A stretch of 64,000 nucleotides of DNA, taken from assembly GCF_003955665.1 (NCBI RefSeq), contig NZ_RXHU01000039.1, positions 4,166 to 68,165 on the forward strand. Direction: 5' to 3'. Under the pieces are notes generated by a model. That model was not told where the DNA came from. It did no database searches and was given only the letters and a program-made list of their open reading frames with translations. The DNA is from Paenibacillus whitsoniae. GTDB taxonomy: Bacteria > Bacillota > Bacilli > Paenibacillales > NBRC-103111. Both the position numbers and the translations under genes were made by a program. Shown piece by piece: positions 8,845 through 17,700 of this stretch (position 1 is its first letter; every line of letters begins with the position of its first letter).

Positions 8845-9732
8845 ATGGAACTGTTGCAATTGCATTATTTTCTCGCCGTCGCTCGCTTGGAACATATGAC
8901 AGAAGCTGCGCGGAGTCTGCATGTCACTCAGTCCTCCTTAAGCAAAACGATCCAGCGGTTAGAGGAAGATCTCGGCGTTCCGCTGTTCGATCGAACGGGG
9001 AGGAAGCTCCGCTTGAACGAATTTGGCACCCGATTTCTTCGCCGAGCGGAAAAAGCGTTGTATGAGTTGGAGCAAGGGCGACAGGAGCTGCGGGATTTAT
9101 CTAGTCCTGAGCACGGCACGCTTGAATTGGCGGTAACGACGGCAAGTCCGCTGCCCCAACTCCTGCGGGGTTTTCGGAAAAAGCGTCCCCACATACAATT
9201 CCACGTACAAATGATGAACGAGATGAGCCTGATTTCGCTCCTTCATAAAGGCGAGGTCGATTTCTGCCTATCGTCGCCTCCGATTCAGGAAGAAGGCATC
9301 GCCTGCCAAGTGGTGTGCATAGATCCCATCTTCGTGGCGGTTCCCAAGGGACACCCGCTGGCCCGGCGCAGCAATATATCCTTGGCTGAACTGCGAAACG
9401 AATCGTTTGTCGGCGTCCAAAAAGGGTACGGCGCCCGTAACTTCGTGGACGCTTTATGCCAGTCGGTCGGATTTTCACCTCACTATGTGTATGAAGGTGA
9501 CGAACCTGCGAGGCTGGCTGCATTAGTAGAGGCCGAAATCGGCATCGCCTTCATCCCCGGCACAGCCAAAAATGCGAGAGAATCAATCCATTACCTGCAA
9601 ATCGACAATCATACACTGGTACGAGAAATCGCGCTATTGTGGAATACGAGCCGATACATGTCGCAAGCTGCGCTGGAATTCCGCGAATTCGTCATCGACT
9701 ACTTCGCCTCCCTGTCTGACGAGCGCCCGTAG
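8845..9732 (+). CDS. LysR-family transcriptional regulator
   Basis: A 295-residue protein. Residues about 1-60 form the LysR winged HTH (LHYFLAVARLEHMTEAARSL, then TQSSLSKTIQRLE) and residues about 90-290 the periplasmic-binding-protein-like effector domain. ATG at 8845 follows GGAGG at the right distance. The in-frame ATG at 8827 lacks a site. The gene is divergent from the DHA2-like exporter, which is its most likely target. The inducer is unknown. The stop codon is followed at once by the stop of the convergent PadR gene, with one base between them and no room for a terminator. Confidence 0.88.
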   Translation: MELLQLHYFLAVARLEHMTEAARSLHVTQSSLSKTIQRLEEDLGVPLFDRTGRKLRLNEFGTRFLRRAEKALYELEQGRQELRDLSSPEHGTLELAVTTASPLPQLLRGFRKKRPHIQFHVQMMNEMSLISLLHKGEVDFCLSSPPIQEEGIACQVVCIDPIFVAVPKGHPLARRSNISLAELRNESFVGVQKGYGARNFVDALCQSVGFSPHYVYEGDEPARLAALVEAEIGIAFIPGTAKNARESIHYLQIDNHTLVREIALLWNTSRYMSQAALEFREFVIDYFASLSDERP

Positions 9733-9733
9733 G

Positions 9734-10285
9734 TTATTGGCGATTTTTAAGCTTGCTTGCCAGGTCGGAACACCATTTCATGTACAGCTTCTCATACTCA
9801 ATTCCGAACTCCACGACAGACAGACTGGATAAGATAGGATCTTGGGGATTTGACGGATCCAACAGGCCGTTGAGCTCGCTTACCTTGTCCAGGTAGATCC
9901 GCAATTTCTCCTCGTGCTCCTTCTTCTTCTCCTCCAGCCTGAGCATCATGGTTTCGGGATCGGCCAGCCAGAGGTTATACGCCTTGAGCAGGAACTCGTC
10001 CCGAATGGTCTCCGGCTCCGCCCGCTCCATGGTCCATCGCTTCAATTCTTGCCTTCCGCTTTCGGTGATTGAATATACTTTGCGTGCCGGACGATAATCA
10101 TGCTGCTGCACGACTTCAAGCTCGACCAGGCCTTCTTCCTCCATCTTGACCAGTTCGGGGTAAATTTGATTGCTACCCGCTTTCCAGAAAGGACCCATCC
10201 GACTGTTCATTTGCTGCTTCATATCATATCCGCTGAGCGGTTCCCGCGCCAACAAGGTTAGCATGGCATGTCGAAAAGAACTCAT
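9734..10285 (-). CDS. PadR-family transcriptional regulator
   Basis: A 183-residue protein with an N-terminal PadR winged helix (residues about 5-85: LLAREPLSGYDMKQQM, then NQIYPELVKMEEEGLV) and a C-terminal coiled-coil dimerisation region typical of PadR subfamily 1 (Vir_act_alpha_C type). ATG at 10285 is preceded by AAGGAG. The GTG at 10294 is too close. The divergent intergenic region holds two copies of a GGTTA-type dyad, so this protein probably represses both itself and the small gene at 10464. Confidence 0.85.
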   Translation of the reverse strand: MSSFRHAMLTLLAREPLSGYDMKQQMNSRMGPFWKAGSNQIYPELVKMEEEGLVELEVVQQHDYRPARKVYSITESGRQELKRWTMERAEPETIRDEFLLKAYNLWLADPETMMLRLEEKKKEHEEKLRIYLDKVSELNGLLDPSNPQDPILSSLSVVEFGIEYEKLYMKWCSDLASKLKNRQ

Positions 10286-10355
10286 GCGCTTCACTCCTTT
10301 ATCTTTTGTGTACTGAAATTACCGACTCGGATAGCTGTAGTATAGCACACCAAAA

Positions 10356-10378
10356 CATAAGTTAAAAATAACCTATAT
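10356..10378. promoter_or_regulatory. Imperfect PadR-type dyad
   Basis: ATAAGTTA..TAACCTAT forms an imperfect inverted repeat with the same half sites as the perfect dyad 60 bp further on. It lies on the PadR-gene side of the divergent intergenic region. It is a probable operator by position and by similarity to the second copy. Confidence 0.55.
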
Positions 10379-10415
10379 CACTATTGACCGAGTAGAATTT
10401 TCGTGTTAATTTCTT

Positions 10416-10437
10416 TATAGGTTAAATTTAACCTATA
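10416..10437. promoter_or_regulatory. Perfect 22-bp palindrome, probable PadR operator
   Basis: The arm TATAGGTTAAA is followed directly by its exact complement. The palindrome sits 27 bp upstream of the ATG of the gene at 10464, where it would overlap promoter or start-site DNA. Two copies spaced 60 bp apart in one divergent gap suggest cooperative autoregulation by the adjacent PadR protein. Confidence 0.7.
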
Positions 10438-10463
10438 TTAAACTTGAGATAGGAGAATAACAA

Positions 10464-10826
10464 ATGGCGAAAGGTTCATTACTGGTTGGTTGGGGCGAGA
10501 TTATTCCGGGGCGCGAGAAAACTGCAAAAGCCACGCTCAACAATGCGATGCAATACTGTGTGCGACTGCAATTGGAGGGCAAGATCGAGAGCTTTGAGGT
10601 GGTGCTTCTTGAGCCGCACGGAAGTGATCTGAGCGGATTCGTCCTGATCACCGGGGATAAGGAAACGGTCGCTAAGCTGCGCGTAGAAGACGAGTTTGTC
10701 TCGATGATGGTTGCGGTTCAGCTGGTGCATCGCAACGTAAAAGTGGTTGGCGCCTACACAGGGGGAGCCTTGCACGCTTTGTTCGGCATGTGGGATGAGC
10801 AGGAGGAGAAGCTGCTGCTTGGTTAA
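10464..10826 (+). CDS. Small soluble protein of unknown function
   Basis: A 120-residue protein with no signal peptide or membrane segment. It starts MAKGSLLVGWGEIIPGREKT and alternates predicted strands and helices, with a glycine-rich segment VVGAYTGGALHALFG near the end. The pattern recalls small ferredoxin-like or ABM-type folds, but I do not recognise the family. ATG has an AGGAGAATAACAA leader with the ribosome site GATAGGAG. It is divergent from the PadR gene and has a perfect dyad in its promoter region, so it is the likely PadR target. Confidence 0.65.
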   Translation: MAKGSLLVGWGEIIPGREKTAKATLNNAMQYCVRLQLEGKIESFEVVLLEPHGSDLSGFVLITGDKETVAKLRVEDEFVSMMVAVQLVHRNVKVVGAYTGGALHALFGMWDEQEEKLLLG

Positions 10827-10902
10827 GGGCATTGCGCGCCAAATAGCCCACATCCTTTTAGATATGAGCTGTTCTATTACCCCAGAGCGTGTTCAACCAT
10901 CG

Positions 10903-11292
10903 TTATTTCGACGCATCCTTCAGCAAGCTTTTCTTATGCGTAATTTTATAATCCAAGACGCTCAAAATCTTCTGCAAGTGATCCACCTGGGTCTGAATCC
11001 TTTCCCTGTACATCAGCACTTTCTCATACAGTTCAGGGACGGACACAATATCTTCGACATAGGACAGCGAAGCAAATTCTTTAATATTTTTCAGCGGCAC
11101 TCCCATCTTCTTTAAACAAATGATGAGCTCCATCAGCTGCATATCTTCCTCGTGATAGACGCGCCGCCCGTTCTCTTTTCTTTTTGCCGGGGGAAGCAGT
11201 CCGATCTTCTCGTAATAGCGGAGCGCATCCTCCGTTAATCCCGTCTTTTTGGATATTTGCTTAATGGAATACGCCGTGTCGCTCCCGCTCAT
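10903..11292 (-). CDS. MerR-family transcriptional regulator
   Basis: A 129-residue regulator. The MerR winged HTH spans residues about 8-75 (IKQISKKTGLTEDALRYYEKIGLL), followed by a long dimerisation helix to the end. No metal-binding cysteines are present in the C-terminus. This fits the AdhR/YyaN-like group that responds to aldehydes or electrophiles and often controls short-chain dehydrogenases. In agreement, the 3' end of a short-chain dehydrogenase gene is left directly upstream on the same strand. Confidence 0.85.
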   Translation of the reverse strand: MSGSDTAYSIKQISKKTGLTEDALRYYEKIGLLPPAKRKENGRRVYHEEDMQLMELIICLKKMGVPLKNIKEFASLSYVEDIVSVPELYEKVLMYRERIQTQVDHLQKILSVLDYKITHKKSLLKDASK

Positions 11293-11323
11293 CCGAAGAC
11301 CTCCCTATTGTAGTGGAATTACG

Positions 11324-11443
11324 TTACCAAGGAAGAACGCCTTGTTCATTAAAGAAGCCTCCTGTGGGCCCGTCTTCCGCAAGTGTAGCATAACGGACGA
11401 TGATTCGGGAACCTTGCTCCTCTGCTCGCTCCTGTAAGTAAAG
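11324..11443 (-). pseudogene. Remnant of a short-chain dehydrogenase C-terminus
   Basis: Translating the minus strand gives about 38 codons ending RYATLAEDGPTGGFFNEQGV and then a short LPW tail and a stop. This is the classical C-terminal end of YkvO/carbonyl-reductase-like SDR proteins (ATLPEDGPTGGFF type). No start codon, Rossmann motif or catalytic YxxxK precedes it: upstream sequence loses the family signal within a few codons. The remnant sits just upstream of merR in the same direction, suggesting an old SDR-merR operon that lost most of its first gene. Confidence 0.6.
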
Positions 11444-11482
11444 GAACGTTGCGCTTGTGGTCACCGCAGAACCCATGTTACA

Positions 11483-11502
11483 ACTTGGTGTACACACCAA
11501 GT
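11483..11502. promoter_or_regulatory. Inverted repeat, probable TetR operator
   Basis: ACTTGGTGT and ACACCAAGT form perfect 9-bp arms around a 2-bp centre. The site is about 90 bp upstream of the TetR-type gene at 11595 and is the only strong dyad in that promoter region, so it is the best candidate for its operator. Confidence 0.65.
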
Positions 11503-11594
11503 CAAGCGCTTAAAAGTTATGCTATATTCAAGCATTTTTCATCTCGACCGCCATGACGTATACTGGTAATAAAATCAAACCAAGGTGTGATCCC

Positions 11595-12248
11595 ATGTCC
11601 CCTCGTACAAAGAAACAGAACGAGCTTATTCGTGAGCAGCGCAAGCAAGAAATTTTGCAGGCGGCCATCCGTGTGTATGTTGAAAAAGGCTACGCTGCAG
11701 CCACTTTAGGCGATATCGCTATTCAGGCAGGTCTTGCGCATGGACTGGTGTATTATTACTTTAAAAACAAAAAACAGCTCTTCCGCGAGCTGTACGAATA
11801 CATGACGGAGCAATCCCTCCGTTATACAACGACCTATTTTGAACAAGACATGCCGGTGCTTGCCCAATTCCAGAGCTACGCCAAACTCATCTGCGAGCGC
11901 GTCATCACCGATTCCCAGACCCAGCGATTTTATATGCGCATCAGTCTTGATCTGCATCATCTGTATGAGCCCGGAGAGTTGTCTCCCTTCGATTGGATGA
12001 AAAGTTTTATTCAGCCGATGGTGAGGGCGATCGACAAAGGCATTCAGCACGGCATGATCCGTCCGGGCGACGCAAGCTTAATGGCTATGCAGTTCTGGGG
12101 TGCCATCTCACAAGGCATGAATTACTTGGATCAGTTGGTTCAGGAGCTTACCGCTCAAGGTCTGACAGAGACAGAAGTGAACCACACAATGAGCGAAAAG
12201 TTCGATCAAATCGCCGAATCCGCCACTTCGTTTTTCAAGCCGGATTAG
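11595..12248 (+). CDS. TetR/AcrR-family regulator
   Basis: A 217-residue regulator. The HTH lies at residues about 12-60 (QEILQAAIRVYVEKGYAAAT, then HGLVYYYFKNKKQLF) and the rest forms an all-helical ligand domain. ATG at 11595 is preceded by AAGGTGTGA. Upstream in-frame codons from 11553 have no ribosome site. It heads an apparent operon with an SRPBCC protein and a flavodoxin-fold oxidoreductase, starting 70 bp further on. A 20-bp dyad lies in its promoter region, consistent with autorepression. The inducer is unknown. Confidence 0.85.
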   Translation: MSPRTKKQNELIREQRKQEILQAAIRVYVEKGYAAATLGDIAIQAGLAHGLVYYYFKNKKQLFRELYEYMTEQSLRYTTTYFEQDMPVLAQFQSYAKLICERVITDSQTQRFYMRISLDLHHLYEPGELSPFDWMKSFIQPMVRAIDKGIQHGMIRPGDASLMAMQFWGAISQGMNYLDQLVQELTAQGLTETEVNHTMSEKFDQIAESATSFFKPD

Positions 12249-12317
12249 GCTTTTTCTTTTTTTTGGTTGACTGATAACTCAATCAAAAATATAATGAGCT
12301 CAAGGAGCGTGATTATT

Positions 12318-12737
12318 TTGGCAACGATTCGTAAGGACATTTGGATTGATGCTTCACCCGAGCAGGTATGGGACGCCGTCAGTGACGTCGGTGCTGTCCA
12401 TGATCGACTGGTTCCCGGCTATACCGAAAACACCCTCATCAACGGTCACGAAAGGACGCTATTGCTGCCAAATGGCGGCATGACGCGCGAGTACATTGTG
12501 TCCATCGATGATCAGGAACGCAGAATGGCATATGCCGTCGTAGAAGGGCGCATGCCTCTGCTGCATCATCATGCATCGCTTCAAGTTTTCCCTCACGGCG
12601 ACAGTGGCACTAACCTCGTCTGGATCACCGATTTTCTGCCGGAGCATCTCGCTCCAGAGATTCAAGCGCGTATCTATCGCGGCGCGGAGGTTATGAAAGC
12701 GACCATTGAGTTTGAAGCCAAAGGAGGCCGCAGATGA
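12318..12737 (+). CDS. SRPBCC-fold (START-like) protein
   Basis: A 139-residue protein of the polyketide cyclase/START-like fold. The opening IRKDIWIDASPEQVWDAVSD is the standard beta1-alpha1 signature of the superfamily. The fold makes a deep hydrophobic ligand pocket, but no ligand can be predicted. I chose TTG at 12318 because an AAGGAG lies 10 nt in front and the protein then begins at the usual fold boundary. The stop overlaps the start of the next gene by 4 bp, so translation is coupled. Confidence 0.75.
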   Translation: MATIRKDIWIDASPEQVWDAVSDVGAVHDRLVPGYTENTLINGHERTLLLPNGGMTREYIVSIDDQERRMAYAVVEGRMPLLHHHASLQVFPHGDSGTNLVWITDFLPEHLAPEIQARIYRGAEVMKATIEFEAKGGRR

Positions 12738-13324
12738 AAATTTTAGTCCTTGCAGCCCACCCGAATATCGAACAGTCGCGCGTCAACAAACGTTGGATAG
12801 CGGAACTTCGTAAGTACCCCGATGAAATCACCGTTCAAGAACTATACCCAACCTACCCCGACCATGTCATTGACGTGAAAAATGAACAGAACCTTCTCGC
12901 GCAGCATGAACGCGTCGTTTTGCAGTTTCCCATTCAGTGGTACAGCATGCCGGCTCTGTTAAAACAGTGGCTGGATGACGTCGTGACGACATCCTGGTTG
13001 TTTAGCACCGGCGGCAAGGCCGTCGCGGGGACCGAGCTCGCACTTGCCCTATCGATTGGCGGCGATGAAGCTTCCTACCAATCGGGCGGCCTCATTGGGT
13101 ATACCATCAGCGAACTGGTCCGTCCCCTGCAAGTGTTTGCCAATCAGACCGGCATGATCTTCCTGCCTCATTATAAATTCTATGGCGCAATCAAAGCGAC
13201 GGATGAGCAAATCGAGCATAGTGCCAGAGACTACCTGACGCACATTACCTCCCCCGATCTGAACCCGCAGGTCGTTCGTAAACGAATGCTGGACGCCATG
13301 ATGAAGACGGGCTCGGCGCAGTAG
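12734..13324 (+). CDS. NAD(P)H-dependent flavodoxin-fold oxidoreductase (KefF/MdaB-like)
   Basis: A 196-residue protein of the Flavodoxin_2 family. The N-terminal LVLAAHPN phosphate loop, the QFPIQWYSMPALLKQW FMN-binding segment (residues about 64-79) and the late conserved region FLPHYKFYGA match quinone reductases such as KefF, MdaB and YwrO. It would reduce quinones or electrophiles by two-electron transfer using FMN. It overlaps the SRPBCC gene by ATGA, and with the upstream TetR gene it forms a likely electrophile- or quinone-responsive operon. Confidence 0.85.
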   Translation: MKILVLAAHPNIEQSRVNKRWIAELRKYPDEITVQELYPTYPDHVIDVKNEQNLLAQHERVVLQFPIQWYSMPALLKQWLDDVVTTSWLFSTGGKAVAGTELALALSIGGDEASYQSGGLIGYTISELVRPLQVFANQTGMIFLPHYKFYGAIKATDEQIEHSARDYLTHITSPDLNPQVVRKRMLDAMMKTGSAQ

Positions 13325-13440
13325 CGCCGTTCACAAGCCCCGCGACTATTCTCGCGGAAATCCGCCATAAGAATAACACGATCTGCTTTGTAGCGAAACG
13401 ATGACTTTCGTGCATGATACAGCGAATTTGGAAAATCCCG

Positions 13441-13487
13441 TTGACAACTTACGGAAAATCGTTTATTTATTAATTAATAAATAAACG
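13441..13487 (+). promoter_or_regulatory. Promoter with 28-bp perfect palindromic operator
   Basis: A consensus -35 box TTGACA is at 13441-13446. From 13460 to 13487 runs a perfect palindrome, arm CGTTTATTTATTAA followed by its complement, which covers the expected -10 position 17 bp downstream. This is the classical layout of an autorepressed tetR-type promoter. The related half site TTTATTTAT recurs at 14051 in front of the next gene. Confidence 0.8.
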
Positions 13488-13504
13488 TTGAGGAGCATCA
13501 CGAA

Positions 13505-14020
13505 GTGGGCAAAGACGATCGTAAACAGCAAATTCTCGAGGCAGCCATCGCCGTCTTCGCCAAACAGGGCTACTACAAAACGACGACCGCGCATATAGCG
13601 CAAGCTGTGGGGGTTACGCAGCCTTATGTTTTTCATTTTTTCAAGTCCAAAGAGGCGTTGTATATTGCCGTGTTGGAGCAGTCCGTGCAGCGAATTGTCG
13701 GGATTTTCCGGGAGGTTGAAGCTCCATCGGAACAATTGATGATCCGCATGGGGGCAGTGTTCGGTGAACTGATTGCTTCACACCGGGACGAAACTCTACT
13801 TTCGATGCAATCGTTCACGATAGGAGAACCTGTGATTCGTGAAAAAGCAAGAGAAGGCTTCGCCCAGATTCACCGGGTCGTTCAAGAGCAATTCGAACGG
13901 GCTAACATTCCGCAGGCAAGCTTTCAGGCGTCCAGCTTCATCGGCCTAGGGATGATGACGATTCTATCGGAGGTTCTGGAGCTGCCGGAGCTTTCACCGT
14001 ATTATTGTGAGAAGGATTAA
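13505..14020 (+). CDS. TetR/AcrR-family regulator
   Basis: A 171-residue regulator. The HTH is at residues about 6-52 (QQILEAAIAVFAKQGYYKTT, then QPYVFHFFKSKEAL) and a helical C-terminal domain follows that is shorter than the family average. The start is GTG at 13505 with GAGGAG in front. A 28-bp palindrome overlaps its own promoter, and a shortened version precedes the following DUF4188 gene, so it probably represses both. Confidence 0.85.
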   Translation: MGKDDRKQQILEAAIAVFAKQGYYKTTTAHIAQAVGVTQPYVFHFFKSKEALYIAVLEQSVQRIVGIFREVEAPSEQLMIRMGAVFGELIASHRDETLLSMQSFTIGEPVIREKAREGFAQIHRVVQEQFERANIPQASFQASSFIGLGMMTILSEVLELPELSPYYCEKD

Positions 14021-14050
14021 CTATGCCTTCTCTTCTTTTAACGGTTTTCA

Positions 14051-14070
14051 TTTATTTATCAATAAATAAA
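14051..14070 (+). promoter_or_regulatory. Second TetR-type operator, shorter spacer
   Basis: TTTATTTATC/AATAAATAAA is a 20-bp palindrome with one mismatch. Its half sites match those of the 28-bp palindrome at 13460, but the central spacer is 4 bp shorter. It lies 23 bp upstream of the DUF4188 start, just before the ribosome site. Confidence 0.7.
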
Positions 14071-14092
14071 ACTTCAAAGGAGATGAAGCTCA

Positions 14093-14608
14093 ATGGCAAA
14101 AGTAATGCCAGGAAGATACACAGCTCGCGTGGAAGGTGATTTCGTTGTATTCATCATTGGCATGCGTGTCAATAAGCTCTGGGCGGTGCATAAATGGCTG
14201 CCGGTGTTTATGGCGATGGGGCCGATGATTCGGGAGCTCTATATGAATCGCAAACTAGGATTTCGCGGTACGGAATTTATGTTTGGCTGGCGAACGGTGA
14301 ATTTGCTTCAATACTGGGATTCTTACGAGCAGCTTGAGACTTATGCACGGGGCGGCCAACATTTGATTGCTTGGCGTAAGTTCAATAAGTCGATTGGCAC
14401 AGACGGTACCGTGGGCATCTACCACGAAACCTACAAGATCAAGAGCGGCGATTATGAATGTATCTATGGCAATATGCCGAAATTTGGCCTAGGTAAAGTG
14501 GCTGAACATCTTCCGGCTGTTGGGCATTATGAAACCTCACGGAGGCGGATGGGCGGCACGAATGAGCCTGCTGTTCCTACGCCCCAGCATCGAGATGCGC
14601 AAAAATAG
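14093..14608 (+). CDS. DUF4188 (monooxygenase-like) protein
   Basis: A 171-residue protein of the DUF4188 family, recognised from the opening MPGRYTARVEGDFVVFIIGM, the segment RVNKLWAVHKWLPVF and the central motif LLQYWDSYEQLETYA. Members adopt a ferredoxin-like dimeric fold and are annotated as putative monooxygenases, without firm biochemistry. The ribosome site AAAGGAGATG is strong. The gene follows a TetR regulator and carries the same operator half sites, so it is likely induced by a compound sensed by that regulator. Confidence 0.8.
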   Translation: MAKVMPGRYTARVEGDFVVFIIGMRVNKLWAVHKWLPVFMAMGPMIRELYMNRKLGFRGTEFMFGWRTVNLLQYWDSYEQLETYARGGQHLIAWRKFNKSIGTDGTVGIYHETYKIKSGDYECIYGNMPKFGLGKVAEHLPAVGHYETSRRRMGGTNEPAVPTPQHRDAQK

Positions 14609-14663
14609 TCTCCCCTGTGATTTGGAACAATTCCCATAAAATTTCATCTCAAGCACAAAGAAA

Positions 14664-14705
14664 GAAGACCTTAACCTATTGAGTAGGCTAAGGTCTTCTC
14701 TTTAT
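14664..14705. terminator. Bidirectional terminator between DUF4188 gene and adhesin gene
   Basis: AGAAGACCTTAACCT pairs with GGCTAAGGTCTTCT around an 8-nt loop, with A-rich DNA on one side and T-rich on the other. It can end transcription from both convergent genes. Confidence 0.85.
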
Positions 14706-14708
14706 TAA

Positions 14709-17700
14709 TTATTGCACGTCATCCGCAATCTTGTTCAACCAAGCTTCGCTTCCGTCCGCATTGCGGGTGGATTCATGTGAGACGCTTGCTTCCATGATAT
14801 CCCCAAAGCCCCAATACGTTGAAGACACATCCGGGAATAACGGCGAGATGCCGGTCAATGGACCGCGGTACAACATCCGGTTGATCAATGTAACAGCTTC
14901 GACGCGGGTAATGTTCGCTGCCGGTTTGAATGTTCCGTCCGGATAGCCGGCAAGGAATTTTTCACGATACAATTCTTCAATCGACTGAGCTGCCCAATGA
15001 CCCTGAACATCTGTGAAGTGGTAGTCACCGGTCACACCGACGTTCAGCTTCAAGAAGCGCACCATAACCGATGCCAGCTCAGCTCTTGTTACCGGCGCTT
15101 CCGGATGGAAGGTGCCGTCTTCAAACCCATTGAAGAAGCCATGTTTGGTTACGATCTTGATGTAGTTCGCTGCCCAGTGCGTTTCCGATACGTCACGGAA
15201 GGTCAATGGCGCTTCGATTTTCACATTTTCAGTTAATCTTGCAACAATGGCTGCGAGCTCCGCTCGTGTCAACGCGTTATTCGTTTTGAAGGTGCCATCC
15301 GGATACCCCAGAATATAATGTTGATGCTGCAAATGGTTGTAACGATCTGAGAATACTTTGACTCTCACGGTCGAACTCGCCTTCACTGCATTTACGCCGA
15401 CCGTGAACTTGCCTTGCAAATCAAAATCAGCATCCTTTGTGGAGAGCTGCGGCCATTTCACAACAACGTGGTGGCTGCCAGCTTGTCCGACAGGCAAGTC
15501 CGTTATCGGCCATGTAATTGTGTTGCCGTCAACAGTACCGCCGTCAGCGTCTACAATTTTGGCGCCATCGGGCACGGTAACCGTAATCTTGCCATCCTTA
15601 ATGGTTGTCGCAGTCGGATTCGTATAATCCACTGAAATTGTGGAATTTCCGCCCTCCTGCACGAGGTTCTTATCCACGGACAGGTTCAAGGTTACATTTG
15701 TTGGCGTCGGTACGCTTGGCGTTCCATTCGAAGGCGGGATCGGATCCAGGGTAAAGTCTTGTTTAACGATGTCTTTACCGACATGGATATTATCAATTGT
15801 TTTCGTGTTATAGCCTTCTTTGGAAACAACCAATTTATAGTCGGTATCCGGGAATACCATGTAGGCATAGTCACCTGACGCATCGGTGTATTGATCAGGG
15901 CTTGCATTGTTATTAGGCGCAAAGCCTGCAATGCCCGGTAACACAACGCCGGTCGTTGTGCCAGCGTAGTAGAGAACCACATGCGCGCCTGCGATCGGAC
16001 TATTCGTAACAGCATCCGTTACCTTACCATAAGGGTCGATCAGCTCTTGCGTAATGTTCATTTCACCGTCAGCCGATACTTGCACCGTTCTGTGCGATAG
16101 CACGATTTCTTTGCCCGGTGATACCTCGTAGGCAAAATCCAGCGTGTAGGCCTCATTTACAGACAGTCCCTCGACATTGAAGACACCTTGGTTCGCAAGA
16201 GCGAATGACTTCGGATGACCGGGGCTATCCTCGATATAAGTGCCGTCCGTCTTTTTCACATAAACTTTCATACTATTCTTCAAATCCGAGCTAGGCAAGC
16301 TGGACTTGCCTTCTTCCGTACCGTCCTGCTGCTTGAACAGCACGATGCCCGTCGCTGTTTTCTCGGAATTGAAGCTCTCGTTACCTGCGCCGGTTACAAT
16401 CCCTACATTGGCTGTCTGCTGGTAAGAAACCGGTGTAGCGACGCCACCAATATTCTCAGTACGGATAACTTCCAAATGGTACGGCTTATCCCCCCTCGGT
16501 ACGGCAATGCTGTACTTGCCATCGCTATCCGTCACTGTCTCCGCCGAGAAATCGATGATGCCGTCCCCGTCAAAATCGGCCGTCAGCTTAATAGGAACGC
16601 CCGCAAGTACATTGCTGCCGGCATGGCCGTTAGTCGTATTCGTGACTTGTCCGACAACGGAGGCAGGCTCGAACGTAATCAGAATTTGCGCGGTATCGTG
16701 CAGCCCGTTTGCATCATCATTCACAGTAGCCGTTACCGGAACAAGTTGAGAAAGTATGCCTTCAATCTTCGCCGATTTGAACACGACCGAAGCAACGCCA
16801 TTTGCATTGGTCACTGCTGTTGATCCACCAGGGAAAGTTCCGACCAGAGCGCCAAATACGACTTCGATGTTGGGAATCGGGTTCCCGTTGCGGTCGGTGA
16901 TAACCGTCTTTAGCACCGACGTGGTGTTCCCATCACCGACGATGGCCGTAGGGGTTGCCGTCAGGCCGAGCCCGAAGTTGACCAGCAGGAAATCCTGCCT
17001 GACCTCTGTTTGACCCGTCGTTGTCGGCAAAGCGTTGAATACCCGTTTCTTCGATGTGTATCCTTGCTTGCCCACTTCAATTAAATAGTTCTTGGTGGCA
17101 ATGTCCTCAAAGCTATAGCCGCCATTTGCATCCGTTGTCGTTTCGGCAACCTTATTCAAGCCGGTTGGATCGTACAGCGTTACTTTGGCGCCCGCAAGAG
17201 GAAGATTCGGACCTGCTTCTCCATCCCTTTGTACCGTACCTACCAAATTGATGTTCGTCACAACACTGAAGTGATTATCCGCCAAACGGTCGCTTGGCTC
17301 TGTCTGGAACGGATTGCCTTGCTTGTACGTCGCATAAGTAACGGTATAGAATCCTGTTACCGCTTTGTCGTTCAATCGATAGTTGACATTCGTCCACTGC
17401 GTGCCGACCAACGTTGTTCCCACTGGGTTCACCGCCAGGTCTACCGTATCGATTTGATCCACCAACATGTTGGCAGCATTTAGGATTTTGTACGTAATCG
17501 TTGCCTTTGCTGAAGTCGCAAAGATGGAACTGATTGCTGATAGTTTAAGCGGATCTCCCGCCCCAACAATAACCGGAGGATTCAAGACGCCGAGCCCGTT
17601 ATTGCCAACCCATCCGTCCAGCGACTTCAAAATCGTAATCGCCACCGTTACCGGTTCGCTTTCCAGGCCATCTTCGTCCATCACCTTAAAGGTGAAGCTG

